The translations under genes were made by a program, and so were the position numbers. DNA of 64,000 nucleotides from Varanus komodoensis (taxonomy: Eukaryota; Chordata; Lepidosauria; Squamata; Varanidae): NCBI RefSeq assembly GCF_004798865.1, contig NW_025336010.1, positions 634,211 to 698,210 of the forward strand. The letters run 5' to 3'. This document shows, one piece after another, positions 48,701 to 59,642 of the stretch. Within the stretch, counting starts at the first letter, position 1. Each line of letters opens with the position of its first letter. The notes beneath the pieces are model-generated. The model saw nothing but the letters and a program-made list of their open reading frames with translations, did not search any database and had not been told where the DNA came from.

Positions 48701-49544
48701 GCCAGCAAGGCCCACAGGGGTTGCCATCTTTGCACCTGGAGAACTCCAGGTGGGGAAGGATGGCTGCACAAGTCGGGAGTTGGGAGAGCCCTGCCGGCAT
48801 CCGAGGGCGACAGAAAGCGCAGCGATTTCCCTTCTCCGAACGCCAGCCTCTCCCAAGAGCAGAAGTGACATCATTTGTGACTGTTCTCGACTAGTTCTGA
48901 TTTCCAAGTTTCCCCAACCCACTTCCTCATTTGATCTTAACTGGTGCAGCTTTGATTAGATTTGGTTAATCAGTTGAGCTGATCAGTGAGACTTGGTTAA
49001 ACAGCTGAAAGCTCAGTGGCTTCTGAAGGTTAAGAAAAGGTTTCCCATCACTCTCCTCATGAACTGAGCAGGCTCAGTTCAGGCTGAACTGCCTACACTA
49101 CCACGAAGTGACAGGGAGTCCTACCAGCAGCACAGCTTTAATAGAGGCATCATCTTGGAGCTCAAGGCTTCCAACTATGCAGTTTTAAAATAAACCCTTC
49201 CCTCCGAGGAGTTAAATTTCACCCCAGCTAAGAGTGGCTGGAAGCTGGAAGAGAAGGCTCCAGCTGGATTTTCCCCTCCCAGAATGCCACTGTACGCACA
49301 GAAGCACCGGCAACCTGGCCATTCATGTCCCTGGATGCCCTGGGCAAGACTGGGTTGCAAACGTTCCTTCCAGGACAGTCCTCTTGACGGAGCCAAAGCG
49401 CACACTTGCAGGCGAGGCTGCGGGATCCTGGACTCCAGCTGAGCCGTCCTGGTCGTCTCCACACATCTCTTTTCTCCTGTGTCACCAGGAAGAGTGGGGC
49501 AGGGAGCCACCGTAGGCCTCAGCAAATAATCACCCGTAACGCAT
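45779..49544. other. Intergenic sequence between BCR promoter side and RAB36 3' end
   Basis: At 46230-46345 the plus strand resembles a LINE 3' tail (aaggacttcttcacgcagca phrase), embedded in unusually GC-rich sequence to 46550. A hAT-like fragment lies at 47588-47760. Open frames at 46900-48400 show no domain. No gene recognised. Confidence 0.5.
47588..47760. mobile_element. Probable hAT-type element fragment
   Basis: Starts cagggatggtgaacctttta and continues with gagtgcccaaactgcaaccc, a phrase common at the ends of amniote hAT elements. The matching right end was not found, and a tatatatata run interrupts it. Confidence 0.5.
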
Positions 49545-49565
49545 CAGTCCTCAGTGAAAAATACA

Positions 49566-49571
49566 TTTAAT
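49566..49571 (-). terminator. RAB36: Probable RAB36 poly(A) signal (ATTAAA)
   Basis: Minus-strand ATTAAA, the commonest variant hexamer, lies about 615 bases below the RAB36 stop codon, with a GT-rich stretch 20-50 bases further down. No better hexamer was noticed between it and the stop. Cleavage would fall near 49545. Confidence 0.55.
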
Positions 49572-50185
49572 GCTGTGCGTCACATGAAAGCAAAGCCCTC
49601 CTCTGGAAACTGATCTTCACACCTTAGGCCAGACTTTTTCAGCCCAGTGCAGTGCGCATCATTCGCAGCCAGGGAGCAAGGAGTGTTGCAGCCCAGCACT
49701 TCTGGGGAGCAGCAGCTGGAGGGCAGCTGAGGGCGGCAGTGCTGGAGTGGGCTCTTCCCACAATTCGGGCCCAAACGAGCTGCCACTCTCACTGGGCACA
49801 GCCTATCCCTCACATGGAGCCAGGGTAGCCCAGGAGCGCGGGTTCGTCCTGCTTCCTCGCGCTGACCTCCACCTTGGTAAAAACTTGCAATTAGCCATGG
49901 GGAGCACCATCCACGGGCCCAGATGGATTAGCACTTGCACTGGATTCAAATGTCGCACCAAGAAATGTAAAACCCTGGCCTCTTCTGGATGAGCACAGGC
50001 TTTCTGCCTCTGTGAAGGAAACGCGTTGCACCTGCTGCAGGCAGGCAGGCAGGCAGAGAGGAGGGCGGCTTGCAGGGCTCTCTTCTTGTTGCCTCCGGGT
50101 CTCGGCTCCTCCCTTCTTCCTGAAGCGCTGGCACGGCCCACACGTGCTGGACCAGCAGCCCAACAGCTGGCCGGCCGGCTGGCCA

Positions 50186-50250
50186 TCAGCAGCAGCTGGG
50201 GCTGGCCTGGCCATTCGCACCTGCAGCCTCCGAGGAGTTGCCTTCTACTT
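50186..50250 (-). CDS. RAB36: RAB36, terminal coding exon
   Basis: Preceded by a pyrimidine-rich acceptor ending TTGTTGTAG. It completes a Gln codon from the preceding exon, then reads VEGNSSEAAGANGQASPSCC and stops (TGA, 50188-50186). Human RAB36 likewise ends IQMEGSP...CC. The terminal Cys-Cys is the Rab geranylgeranylation signal that anchors the protein to membranes. The tail between IQ and CC is not conserved in sequence. Confidence 0.9.
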
Positions 50251-50675
50251 CTACAACAAGGGGAGAAGGAAGTGACCGGCTTGGTCCAGCAACTGGCAAG
50301 CTGTACCGGCAGCATGCAGCCTCCAGGTCGCCTGTTCCCGGCCTCGTGCTGCAGGGGCCAGCGGGAAGGGCCCCGCATGGCGGGCGAGTCAGGCAGGCCA
50401 CACCAGCAAGGCGTGTGTAGGTCTGTGGTGCGGCCGCACTCTGGGGGACTCGTGCCGCCCCACGCAGCCGATGCGCGCACTCGGAGCACCCCTGTGCTTC
50501 TGGCGCGCAGCAGGCAGCCCGACGGGAGGGCTGCTGGGGTGCCGCAGGAGCGTCGAGGGCTCCCCCTCACCGTCAGCCAAGGCACGCAGAATACAGGCTT
50601 CACTGGCCATGCCCCACACCATAACATCTTTTAACTAATTCCTTTAGGTGGTGAAGGAAGCGAGGCTCAACATAC

Positions 50676-50792
50676 GAATGTTTCCGGTACCAATCTGGGT
50701 CGCACGGCAGTCGCTCTTCTCCAGCTCCAGCAGCACCGACTTCTCGAAGGCCAGGGCAGCAACTCGGCAAAAGAGATCTGTGACGTTTTCTC
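50676..50792 (-). CDS. RAB36: RAB36, penultimate coding exon
   Basis: Acceptor CCCCTCAG, 117 bases, reads (G)ENVTDLFCRVAALAFEKSVL...GTGNI and ends with one base of a Gln codon. It matches human ENVKAFFSRVAALAFEQSVL closely and forms the last helix of the GTPase fold plus the start of the hypervariable tail. The donor is C|GTATGT, a less common but acceptable 5' splice site. If it were not used, translation would run ten more codons and stop without the Cys-Cys signal. Confidence 0.93.
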
Positions 50793-51112
50793 CTGAGGGG
50801 AGGAGGAGTGACGCCTTTTCACTGCAGGGCCATGCGGGCAGGGAGCTGCCCACCACAGCTGCTTCCGGAAGGCAGCACGTGCCTCCGGCAGGCCGGCCAA
50901 GAAGGGGCCTCTCACTCCACCTCCCCTCCCACTCCAAGGCGAGGGGCCGACGGAGCAGCTGGGCCTGTGTGCACTGCAGCTCCCAAGCACAGAATGCCGC
51001 GTTCTGGCATGGGGCGGCGCACCCTGAAATCACGATGGGTGGAACGGGCAGGCGCCCAGGCCCCGCCGCCTCTGTGGGCCCCACACAGGGCTCTTCAGTG
51101 CAGTCAACTAAC

Positions 51113-51203
51113 CTGTCTTGGCCGAGACTGACCAGTACTCTGCATGCATCTCGTTGGCCACCTGAATGGCATCCACTTCTGTCCGCTCGCATTCGGCATC
51201 AGA
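51113..51203 (-). CDS. RAB36: RAB36, exon with the G5 (SAK) motif
   Basis: Acceptor TTTCAG, donor G|GTTAGT, 91 bases: SDAECERTEVDAIQVANEMH, then AEYWSVSAKTG. It matches human AEADAVHLAREMQAEYWSVSAKTG. The SAK triplet is the G5 guanine-base contact of Rab GTPases. The intron above it is about 6.7 kb and carries the first copy of the duplicated segment and two old CR1s. Confidence 0.95.
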
Positions 51204-51450
51204 CTGAAAGGCAAAGGGGCCCAGGCTGGGTTGCCGCTCACTCCACCAGGGCACGCACCCCTGGCACGGTAGGGGCTTCCCATTTCCTTTGCAAAGGCCA
51301 GGTGGGATTTGCAGCGAGGCCCCAAGAGCTGAGACGGCATTTTATGAGGAAGAGGCAGGTGGGCGTGGAAGTGGCAAGGCCGCAGCTCCCAGCCATGACG
51401 ACTCCAGAGAACCTCGGGGACCGAGACAAAAGCCTGCGCAGCATCGGAGC

Positions 51451-52939
51451 TGCCCCACTGTTAACACGCAGAAAAGGGTCTCAAATAGCTTTGGGCAGTG
51501 GACAGACGCTGAACTTGCAACTGCTGTGGATGCTCTCACAAAATGGCTGTCCTGGCGAGTTTGCCCATTCTCCAACGATGGACCTGGCTGCAGGGTAAAA
51601 GGCTTGGAGGTCAAAAGAAAAAGTCAGCAGAGGGAGGGGGCGATTGGTGCACAAAGCCTTCAGCAGGCACTGCTGAGGAGTCCTCAGGCACTGGAGCATT
51701 TGGCTGTTTTTAAAATTTATTGACAGGTATTTATAGGCCGCCTATAACTGTTGATTGCTGGCAGCAAAACGGTTCTCCAGCAGGATGCACCTCTGGCTGG
51801 AGCCAAGAGGACTCTTCTTGTGCTGGCCTTCCATCTGCCTGAGGCGCCCTGCCTCCCCCTCACCACAGAAGCAAGCGCACCCGGGGGTGGGACCGCCGGC
51901 TCCCGGGGAGGCAATGGCGTGTCCCCCCGCAAGATGGCAGGCACGTCACGAGCGGAGCCGGCTGGAGCCAGGGCAAGGCCCAATGGTCCAACTCACTCTG
52001 GTTCGGTGCTTCTTCTTCCAAGAGGGGAACGCCACGTCTGGGACAGAGGCCGAGCGCCTCCCCGGCCCTGGGGAGCAGCGGTGCTTCCAGAGGCAGACAG
52101 AAAAACCCGCACAGAGTCTCCTTTCCAAAAGAGCCCTTCGCGGCCCAGGTCCCCCGGCAAGGCCAGTTCCTACAGCACCCCTTAAGCGAGGGGCTACTGA
52201 CGATTCCTGGGTGGCGCTTGGGGGGCTCCAGCTTGTAAGACTTCCTGGGCTGGTCTTGGGCACCGGTGGCCCCGGCTCCTCTACTCCTCCGACAGTACCT
52301 GTTCTCAGCCGCTCGCCTGCCCTTGGAACCACAGAATCATCTACTAGTGCAGTTGGAAGGGGCCAGGAATGCCACTGGGTCCAGCCCCCTGCCGTTGCAG
52401 GACACCAAGCTGCACCATCCTACTCAGGCGGTGGTCCAGTTCCGCCTGGAATGCCTCCAGTGCGATAGAGCCCCCCACCTCTCCAGGCAGCTGGTTCCAC
52501 TCTCACATTGCTGACAGTGGGGAAGCCTGAATCTGGGTTGCTGCAGTTTGAATTGATTATTCCGTGTCCTNNNNNNNNNNNNNNNNNNNNNNNNNNNNNN
52601 NNNNNNNNNNNNNNNNNNNNNNNNNNNNNNNNNNNNNNNNNNNNNNNNNNNNNNNNNNNNNNNNNNNNNNATAGGGAACCCTAGCTACCCCTTCTCCAGT
52701 TGTCTGGCACTTCTCCTGTTTTCCAAGATTCGTCAAAGATAATAACCAGTGGTTCTGAGAGTTCCTCCACTAGCTCTTCTATGGCTCTGGGATGGAGTTC
52801 GTTGGGCCCTGGAAAGTGTTTATTCCATCTAGGTATTCCTTGACCATTTCTCTGTCCATCTTGGGCTGCCGTCTCTCTCTTCCAGCCAGAACATCCTCTT
52901 GATTGCAGACTTCCTTGTGGGAGAAGACTGAGGCGAAGC
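51451..52939. repeat. Duplicated segment, copy 1 (in a RAB36 intron)
   Basis: Nearly the same sequence as 62459-63990, same orientation, with about 2-3 percent mismatches by eye and a few small indels: copy 2 has about 15 extra bases near 63000 and 17 near 63555. The content is non-coding sequence (51451-52320), an antisense CR1-type 3' tail (52326-52570), a 100-N gap, and an antisense CR1 reverse transcriptase piece (52671-52939; PGPNELHP and VPDNW phrases on the minus strand). The left edge shares the short ggagctgcccc phrase between copies. Confidence 0.92.
52571..52670. other. Assembly gap, exactly 100 N
   Basis: A round 100-base placeholder of unknown real length, flanked by attccgtgtcct and atagggaaccct, the same flanks as the gap at 63613-63712. 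Confidence 0.99.
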
Positions 52940-54089
52940 AGCCTGAGCGATCACCGCTTCACCTCAGCCCGCAGGCTTTGGACTGCCTCATTTCCTGATA
53001 CCCAGGTGCTTCTTGCTGCTGCCTGGCTGCTGACCGTGTCACTTGCCTCAGGACTGGGCCTAAGCCAGAGACAGTTCACAAAAGCTGACCCACCGTGAGC
53101 GGCACCAGTGCCGTAAAGAAGGGAGAGGTGCCACCCTGCAGCTCTGGTCACTCAACTGCACTGGAGAGCGGAAGCGTCTGCTTGCATCCGCTGAGCTTTA
53201 ACCATTCATTCCTCTCTGTGTCTTCCTGGAGTAATTCCCGCCCTGACATCCGTCTGTAACTGACATGAGGAAAATCATTCTGAGGAACAGTCACACTGTT
53301 TCAGGAGAGTGAGAAATCAATGGACCAAAACAGCCTGCAAAAGTTCCAAGGAAGGAATTGGTTGGAAAACACACTCAATAGCCAACAAACAAGGTATTCT
53401 GCCATGTTAGGCATGGCCAGCCTGTCATGGCAAAGAAAGAAGCAAGACTGAATGATTTGACTGCCATTTTCCGCTAGAATGGAGGGGCAGTAATGAAATG
53501 AATACAATTTGCCCCAAATTACTTGCACTGTTTGGTCTACAGGAGTCGCTTGGACCGAAGCCGCACTTGCTCATCCAGCCCCATGCTCTTCAGTCTGTGG
53601 GCAAGACATTCAAGCTTGCTATCGATTGCCTCCAATGCAACCGTATGTTTTTCCCAAGTGAATTTCTCATCAGTGTCATCCAAAAGTATCAGACTTTCCT
53701 TCTGTTCAAACTGTGAGGTCCTGCATAGCTGTTATCCAGCTATCTCTTCTGCATACACCAGGAATCCTCATCTAAGGGTTGCAGTCAGACTCCAAGAAGA
53801 AAACCAAACGGGGTCAACAGCAAAATGGAAAGCATTTCAAGGGACTGTGAAGGGAGGGAACAAGCCAACTAGCTGCTGCTGAGAAGTCCTGTATGGATAA
53901 AGCCTCAGCCAAGTTGAATGTGGAGCAAAGCAGGAACTAAATCAGGGAACAGCACAAAAGCTGTCACCCTAACAAGTGCTTCTGTGCCTCCGGGGCAAGC
54001 GCAGGAGTAGAACCCTGTTCAGCCAAGTACTTGTCATGGAGGCACCTCATAATGCAGCTGCTGCTCGCAAATCTGGTACGTGCCATGCC
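52940..54089. other. RAB36 intron segment without recognised genes
   Basis: Mixed sequence; no exon, repeat family or regulatory site recognised with confidence. Confidence 0.55.
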
Positions 54090-55420
54090 AAGAGGCCACC
54101 CCCAGTGACCCCGTTTCCCCTGGAGAACTCATGGAGGACAGGTGACGTGCCAGATGGCTGGAGGAGGGCTATGTTGTCCCCATCTTCAAAAAGGAGGATC
54201 CTGGGAACGGCACACCCGTCATTCTGACTTCAGTCCATGCGAAAATTCTGGAGCAGATCAGGGTCTGAAGGACAATGGAGTAATTACTAAAAGTCAACGA
54301 GAACAAGTCTTGCCAGACAAATCTGATTTCATTCTTTGATCAGGATACCCCTTGTGAACTATGGGAATGCAGTGGATGTAATATAGCTTGATTTCAGCAA
54401 AGCTGTCAACAAAGTGCCCCAAGACATTCTGAAAAGCAAACTAGCTAAAAGTGGTCTTGATGGAACGATCAAGTGGATCCACAGTTAAATTTAGTTTAAT
54501 TGAATTACAATATTTATATCCTGTCCTTTACAAAACATCCCAGGATGGCTTACAAACCATAAACAACAAATAATTACAACAAAATACAACATAATAAATA
54601 CAAAAAGTAATAATACAATTGTAAAAAATAATAATACAAAATACAACATAGTAACATAGCAAAGCACAGCTGAGCATATGATGTTAAAACCAGGTTAAAA
54701 TCTTTAAATATTAAAATGTTGGGCAAATAAAAAGGTTTTTACCTGGCACTGAAAAGCATATAACGTCGGTGCCAGGTGAACCTCTCTGGGGAGCGCATTC
54801 CACAGTTGAGGCCCTCCTCTGGGCATTCACTCTCAGTTGACTACAGACTTGGCCTCAAAGAGTGCTCATCAGTTCTCCAACTGGGGACCGGAAGCAACTG
54901 GGGTATCGCATTGTTCAGTCTCGAGCCCGGCACTCTTCCACAGTTTCCTTAACTACTTGGATGAGGAAGTGCAGGGGAAGATTATCAGATTTGCAGATGA
55001 CGCAAATCTGGGTGGGACAGCTAATGCCACAGCTCACCGAAGCAGAATGCAAAGTGACCTTGATAGGCCAGCCTGCGAGCAACAGAATGAAATTCAATCG
55101 CAACAAATACCAGGCTCTACATCTAGGAAAAGGCTTACAAGAGCAGCTACAAGAGTGGGGATATCGGGCTCAACGATACTGCAAGTAAGAACCCTGGAAT
55201 TGTCATGGATCACAGGCTGAACATGAGTCAACAATGTTGCTGCATGAAAAGCTAATGCTGTGTTTGGGTGCATCAAAAGAAGCACAGCTTCCAAATTACG
55301 TGAGGTGCTGGTTCTTATCTGTTCAGCATTAGCCAGGCCTCATCCTGAGTCCTGTGTCCAGTTCTGGGCACTACACTCAGTAGTGTAGAAAGAAGTTCAG
55401 AGGAGGGGTTACAATCCCAT
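54090..55420 (+). mobile_element. Old CR1-type LINE fragment with nested antisense L2
   Basis: Degraded reverse transcriptase phrases (WRTGDVPDGWRRAMLSP at about 54130-54180; FADDANLGG at about 54990-55015) lie in the order expected of CR1. It is interrupted at about 54482-54815 by an L2 tail in the opposite orientation. It is much more diverged than copies A-E. Confidence 0.8.
54482..54815 (-). mobile_element. L2 LINE 3' end, antisense
   Basis: Inverse of the L2 tail seen at 4299-5018: AT-rich end, then tgccaggtgaacctctctgg followed by ggagcgcattcca. The host CR1 resumes after it. Confidence 0.75.
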
Positions 55421-55429
55421 GGCAAGTGA

Positions 55430-57645
55430 CTCTAATGAGAAAGAAGTCCAAGAGAGATGGAGATTTTTGAACAAGGAAATTACAGACAATTCCAACAAGA
55501 GAAAGGGTAGAAGACAACAGAAGAAGCCCATGTGGCTTCACAGAAGGCTTGGAGATGACCAAGGTTCCATTTGGATGCCAGGAAGCACTTCCTGACAGTC
55601 AGGACCCCGAGGGTGTGGAATGGGCTTCCACGGGAGGTCGTTGAGGCCCCATCGGTGCGGGTGTTCAAGGACAGGCTGGACGTCCACATGGTGGGCATGT
55701 CGTGAGCGGAGCCAGCTGGAGCCCCGTGTCACTCTAGATGGCCCGGGAGGCCCCTTCCTACTCGCTCTGTTTCTATGTTTCTATGATCTGAAATCAGAAA
55801 AGGACATGTGTAGGAAGGGGATGGAAGGCCAGGCTATGAAGGAAGAATACAAACTGGTAGCATGGAATTTCAGGGAAGGCATCAGGAAGGCTAAAGGAAT
55901 TAACTAGGGAGTGAGGGATGCTAAATGTAACCAAAAAAAAAAAAAAAACCCATTCTTCAGGTATTCCAAAGTAAAAGACAAAGCAAAGAAATGGGGGCTC
56001 AACTACTCACTGTGGATGACAAAATGATAACAGATGGCAGAGAGAAGGCAGAAGTGTTCAGCTCCTCCTTTGGCTCAGTCTTCTCCCAAAAGAAGATCTG
56101 TAACTTCCAGAAGAAGGGGAAGCACAAGCTGAAGGAGCAGGTGGCAGCTCAAGACTGACAGGCAAATGGTCAAGGATCATCTAATTGGGCAGAATGACCA
56201 AATCTCTTGGGTACAATGAACATCAAGGAGCTGGTGGAAGAACCACTGTCTGTTTTCTTTGAGAAATCATGGAGGACAGGGAAGTGCCATCTTCAATAAA
56301 GGAGGAAAAGAGGAACCTGGAACTACAGATCAGTCAGTCTGACATCAATCCCTGGGAAAATTCTGGAGCAGATGATAAAGCAGTCGGTCTGCAAACACCT
56401 TGGAAACAGTGCAGTGATTACTAGAAGCCAGCATGGATTTATTAAGAACAAATCCTGCCAGACTAAGCTGATTTCATTTTTTGATTGGGCAACCTCCCGG
56501 ATGGACTGTGTGAATGCCAAAGGTGCAAGATAGGTTACCTTGGCTACAGTAAAGCTCCTGACAAAGTGCCCCATGATCTCCTAATTAGTAAACTAGTTAA
56601 TAGTGGGCTGAGTGAAACAGCGATGGGTGAATCCACAGTGAATCCTCAGGCACAATTGGTCTGAGGGAGGGCTCATCAATGGCACCTCCTCCTACTGTGG
56701 AAAGGTAATAGGTGGGGTGCTGCAGGGCCCATTCCTGGCTCTTCAACATTTTCATTAATTATTTGGACCAGGAAGTGAAGGAAACGATGATCAAATTTAC
56801 AGATGATGCAGAACTGGATGGGACTTTCAGCTAATACCCTGGAAGACAGAAAGAAGATTCAAGGTGATCTTGATAGGTCAGAATTCTGGGCTGAAATAAA
56901 CAGAATGAAATTCAGTAGGGACAAATGCCAGGTTCTGGACCTAGGAAAAAGAAATGCATTGCTACAAGATGGGGATTACTTGGCTTAACTATACTACAAG
57001 TGAGAAGGATCTTGGAATTACTGTAGATCACAAGCTGAAGACAGTCAGCAATGTGTTGTGGCTGCATTCTGGGCTGCATTGACAGAAGTTTCACTTCCAA
57101 ATCCTGTGAAGTTCCAGCTTCCGTTTCCTCAGCACTGGTCAGGCCTTATCTGGAGCGCTGTGTCCAGTTCCAGGCACCCCGCTTTAAGAAAGAAACAGAT
57201 GGGCTGGAAAGGATTCAGAGGGGGACAACAAGGATGACCTTCAGACTGGAAACAAAGCCCTGAGAAGAGAGAGGGAAAGAACTGAGTGTATTTAGCCTGG
57301 AGAAGGGAAGACTGAGGGGAGAGATGACAGTTCTCTACAAGTACTTGGACGGCTGCCACACAGAGGAGGGCCGGGATCTCTTCTTGATCGTCCCAGAGTG
57401 CAGGACACCAAACAACGGGCTCCAGCTGCAGGAAGCCAGGCTCCGGCTAGGTATCAGACTGTTAGAGCAGCGCAGCAATGGGCCCCATGACTTGGTAACT
57501 GTGGGCTCTCCCACATGAGGGGCATTCAAGAAGCAGCTGGGCAGCCATCTGTCAGGGATGATTTAACTTGCAGCCCTGCCTTCAGAGGGGGCTTGGATAC
57601 GATGGCCCTGTAAGCTCTGCTGTTCTACATGATACTCTTCTGTGA
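55430..57645 (+). mobile_element. Old CR1-type LINE with a young CR1 3' end inserted
   Basis: The endonuclease-RT linker (EEYKLVAWNFREGIRKAKGI, about 55845-55905), RT-like debris (56040-56800) and a post-RT region (RTTRMTFRLETKP-like phrase at about 57215-57260) end near 57645 in a tgtgattctgtg tail. Heavily decayed. The young CR1 tail at 55558-55790 splits it. Confidence 0.8.
55558..55790 (+). mobile_element. CR1 LINE 3' end (young), 5'-truncated to about 230 bp
   Basis: Matches the last 230 bases of copies A and B (ggatgccaggaagcacttcc to ctctgtttctatgtttctat). It sits inside the older CR1 at 55430-57645. Confidence 0.93.
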
Positions 57646-57859
57646 TTCTGTGCTAATGCGGCCAGTGGCTGCAGCCGCTTCCAGCTCCCTGCAGAGAGCT
57701 GGCACCAGCCACCTCCAGCCGTCCTGCAGAGACACCCGAAGTTAATGAAGCAACCATGTATAGGAACAGCCGTTGCCTAGCACAGCGCCGTTCTAAGTAA
57801 AGTGGCCACTTTTCAAATACACACCATTTGTTTCATGAGCGGTGTCTTGCTATACTCAC

Positions 57860-57941
57860 CACTAAATCTTTTTTTGTTCCAACCAGAAAGATGAAGCTAG
57901 ACTTTGGGTTATTCTCCCTCAAGGCCTCCTCCAGCCACTGC
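57860..57941 (-). CDS. RAB36: RAB36, exon with the G4 (TKKD) motif
   Basis: Acceptor GCATTCCAG, donor GTG|GTGAGT, 82 bases: QWLEEALRENNPKSSFIFLV, then GTKKDLV. It matches human QWLEDALRENEAGSCFIFLVGTKKDLL. TKKD takes the place of the usual NKxD guanine-specificity motif, as in human RAB36. Confidence 0.96.
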
Positions 57942-59367
57942 CTGGAATGCAGGAGCAAGAGAAACAGAAGAGCCGTGGTAGCGCTTTCGCACGCCACATC
58001 CCGAAAGCCAGACCTCGCCCCACTCGGGCAGCAGCCCTGGGCGCAGCAGCCCCGCTTCCACGGTGCCCCGAGTGCTCACATGCCGTGCCCGATGCTCCCT
58101 CAGAGGAAGAGGCGCTCTGGGGGCCTGCCTTCTCCCTGCCTGGCCCACGCTGGCATGGGGAGGGGCACCAGAGGCCCGCTCAGAGGAGCCACCTGATCAA
58201 TCCCAGCGTGTGCATCCGCACTGCTGGCCCAGCCTCACAGCAAAGGGCGCCGCTGGGCCGATCTGCTACTGCTCTCGGGAGCACGGCCTGAGCGTGAGCA
58301 AGCAGGCGAGCAACAGCTTTGCACGGCGCACAACTGTTCTCTCAGCAACTCGCTTACTCTTCTTCCAAGAGCTGTCAACCCACCACATGCTTGCCAACTC
58401 TGTTCATCCTGAATGGGTCCTCGATCTCGTGGCTGCTCTTAGGTGAGTGAAATGAAAGGGAGCGGAAGCCAAAGAGAAAGTGATAATGAGAGCAACACAG
58501 AATTAGCCCGATGGGAACAAGAGGAAGAGGCGGAGAGCAGAGGAAGTGGGAGCCACAAGGAGAGCAAGAGGAAGATGAGCACATGCCATATGGTCTCCCC
58601 TCTCGAAAAATAACATCTTCTGCTGTGCCAGTCCCTTTCGAGATGGGCTTCCTGCCCACCAAAGCGAGCTGGCGACTCCACCAACCCTGCCCACTCCAGA
58701 CAGGGCCCTGGCAGAGTGCTGGCACAGAGACAGATGCACAGCCCAGCGACGCACAAAGGCCAGATGGAGGTGCAGCAGGAGAAAGGGAGGCGAACCACAC
58801 GCTGCTGTTCTCAGGCGGTGCCATCAGTGAAGCTAACCTGGTTCGGCCCACTCCACCGAGTTCCCCAGTGACCAGACCCCAAAGAGTCTCCCCTCCCACT
58901 CCACGAAAAGCAGAGGCGCGCGCGGAGGAGAGGGCTGTGCTCAGGCACCAGAAGAGCTCACATTCCCACGGGACACGGCAGGGCTCCACCCTCAGCCCCA
59001 CGGGAGCCTGGCGCCCACAAGGTCAGCCTGTCTTGGCTCGCACAGCTCCAGGCCCATGGCCAGGGCTTCCTCTCCTGGCTTGTCCCCAGTGCATCTTGGT
59101 CGCCAGTCCAGCACACCAAGCGGGAACCCGACACCAAGCTGAGAATGCAAAAGGTGCTGTGAAGAAGGACCCAGTCTGGGACAGGCAAGCACCAAGTCCA
59201 GCTCTGTCTGCATCGGGCACCAGCCAGGGTTTTTCTGGCAAGCCCCCAGGCTGTAAGGCATGAGCCCACCGTGCCTCCACCACCCTCCCCTCAGTTCTGC
59301 CTCATGGCTCAGTCCAACTGTGCACTTCTCAAATCAGTTTTGGCTGGACAGAGTTATGACAACTTAC
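57942..59367. other. RAB36 intron segment without recognised genes
   Basis: Purine-rich, with overlapping open frames on both strands (58375-59263) that lack any domain. No repeat family recognised. Confidence 0.55.
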
Positions 59368-59419
59368 TTGGTGTGATCCAAAGTCTGGATATCAGCCAAA
59401 TCAAAGACAGTTATAATTA
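59368..59419 (-). CDS. RAB36: RAB36, short exon after switch II
   Basis: Acceptor CCATTGCAG, donor CCAA|GTAAGT, 52 bases. With one base from the previous exon it reads VIITVFDLADIQTLDHT and starts a Lys codon, matching human VIITAFDLTDVQTLEHTR. Both splice sites are strong, and phase joins exactly with the exons on either side. Confidence 0.95.
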
Positions 59420-59577
59420 CTGCAATGGAAGCAAGATGGCATTATGTGAAGTTCCAGGACAGAGTCGAACAGACAAATCTGTTTTGTTTAACTTAGCAGA
59501 TGCCGAAAAATAATGTGGGGAGGGCAAGCGAGGAGCAAAGCTGGGGCTGATTAGGGAATGGCTAGTCATTACCTTAC

Positions 59578-59642
59578 CTTCGGCTCCTCTGTAGTAAGCG
59601 GATGCAATGCACTTGAACTTCTCTTGACCGGCAGTGTCCCAT
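59578..59642 (-). CDS. RAB36: RAB36, exon with the G3 (WDTAGQE) motif; first RAB36 exon visible
   Basis: RAB36 is a Rab small GTPase, linked in mammals to late endosome or lysosome positioning and Golgi-associated traffic. This exon (acceptor TTTCCCAG, donor G|GTAAGG, 65 bases) reads WDTAGQEKFKCIASAYYRGA plus Glu. This is the G3/switch II core with the catalytic Gln, identical to human over WDTAGQEKFKCIASAYYRGA. Six exons from here to 50186 join in frame with canonical GT-AG borders and give a normal C-terminal two-thirds of the protein. The N-terminal extension, the P-loop (human GDLYVGKTSL) and switch I exon were not found between 59643 and 64000, so they are expected beyond the window. RAB34 is the nearest paralogue; the AEYWSVSAKTGENV region and synteny with BCR favour RAB36. 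Confidence 0.96.

Noticed and set aside
58375-59263. Opposing open frames of 208 and 250 codons in the RAB36 intron
   Set aside because: They overlap antisense to each other, lie within a well-defined intron and show no domain.
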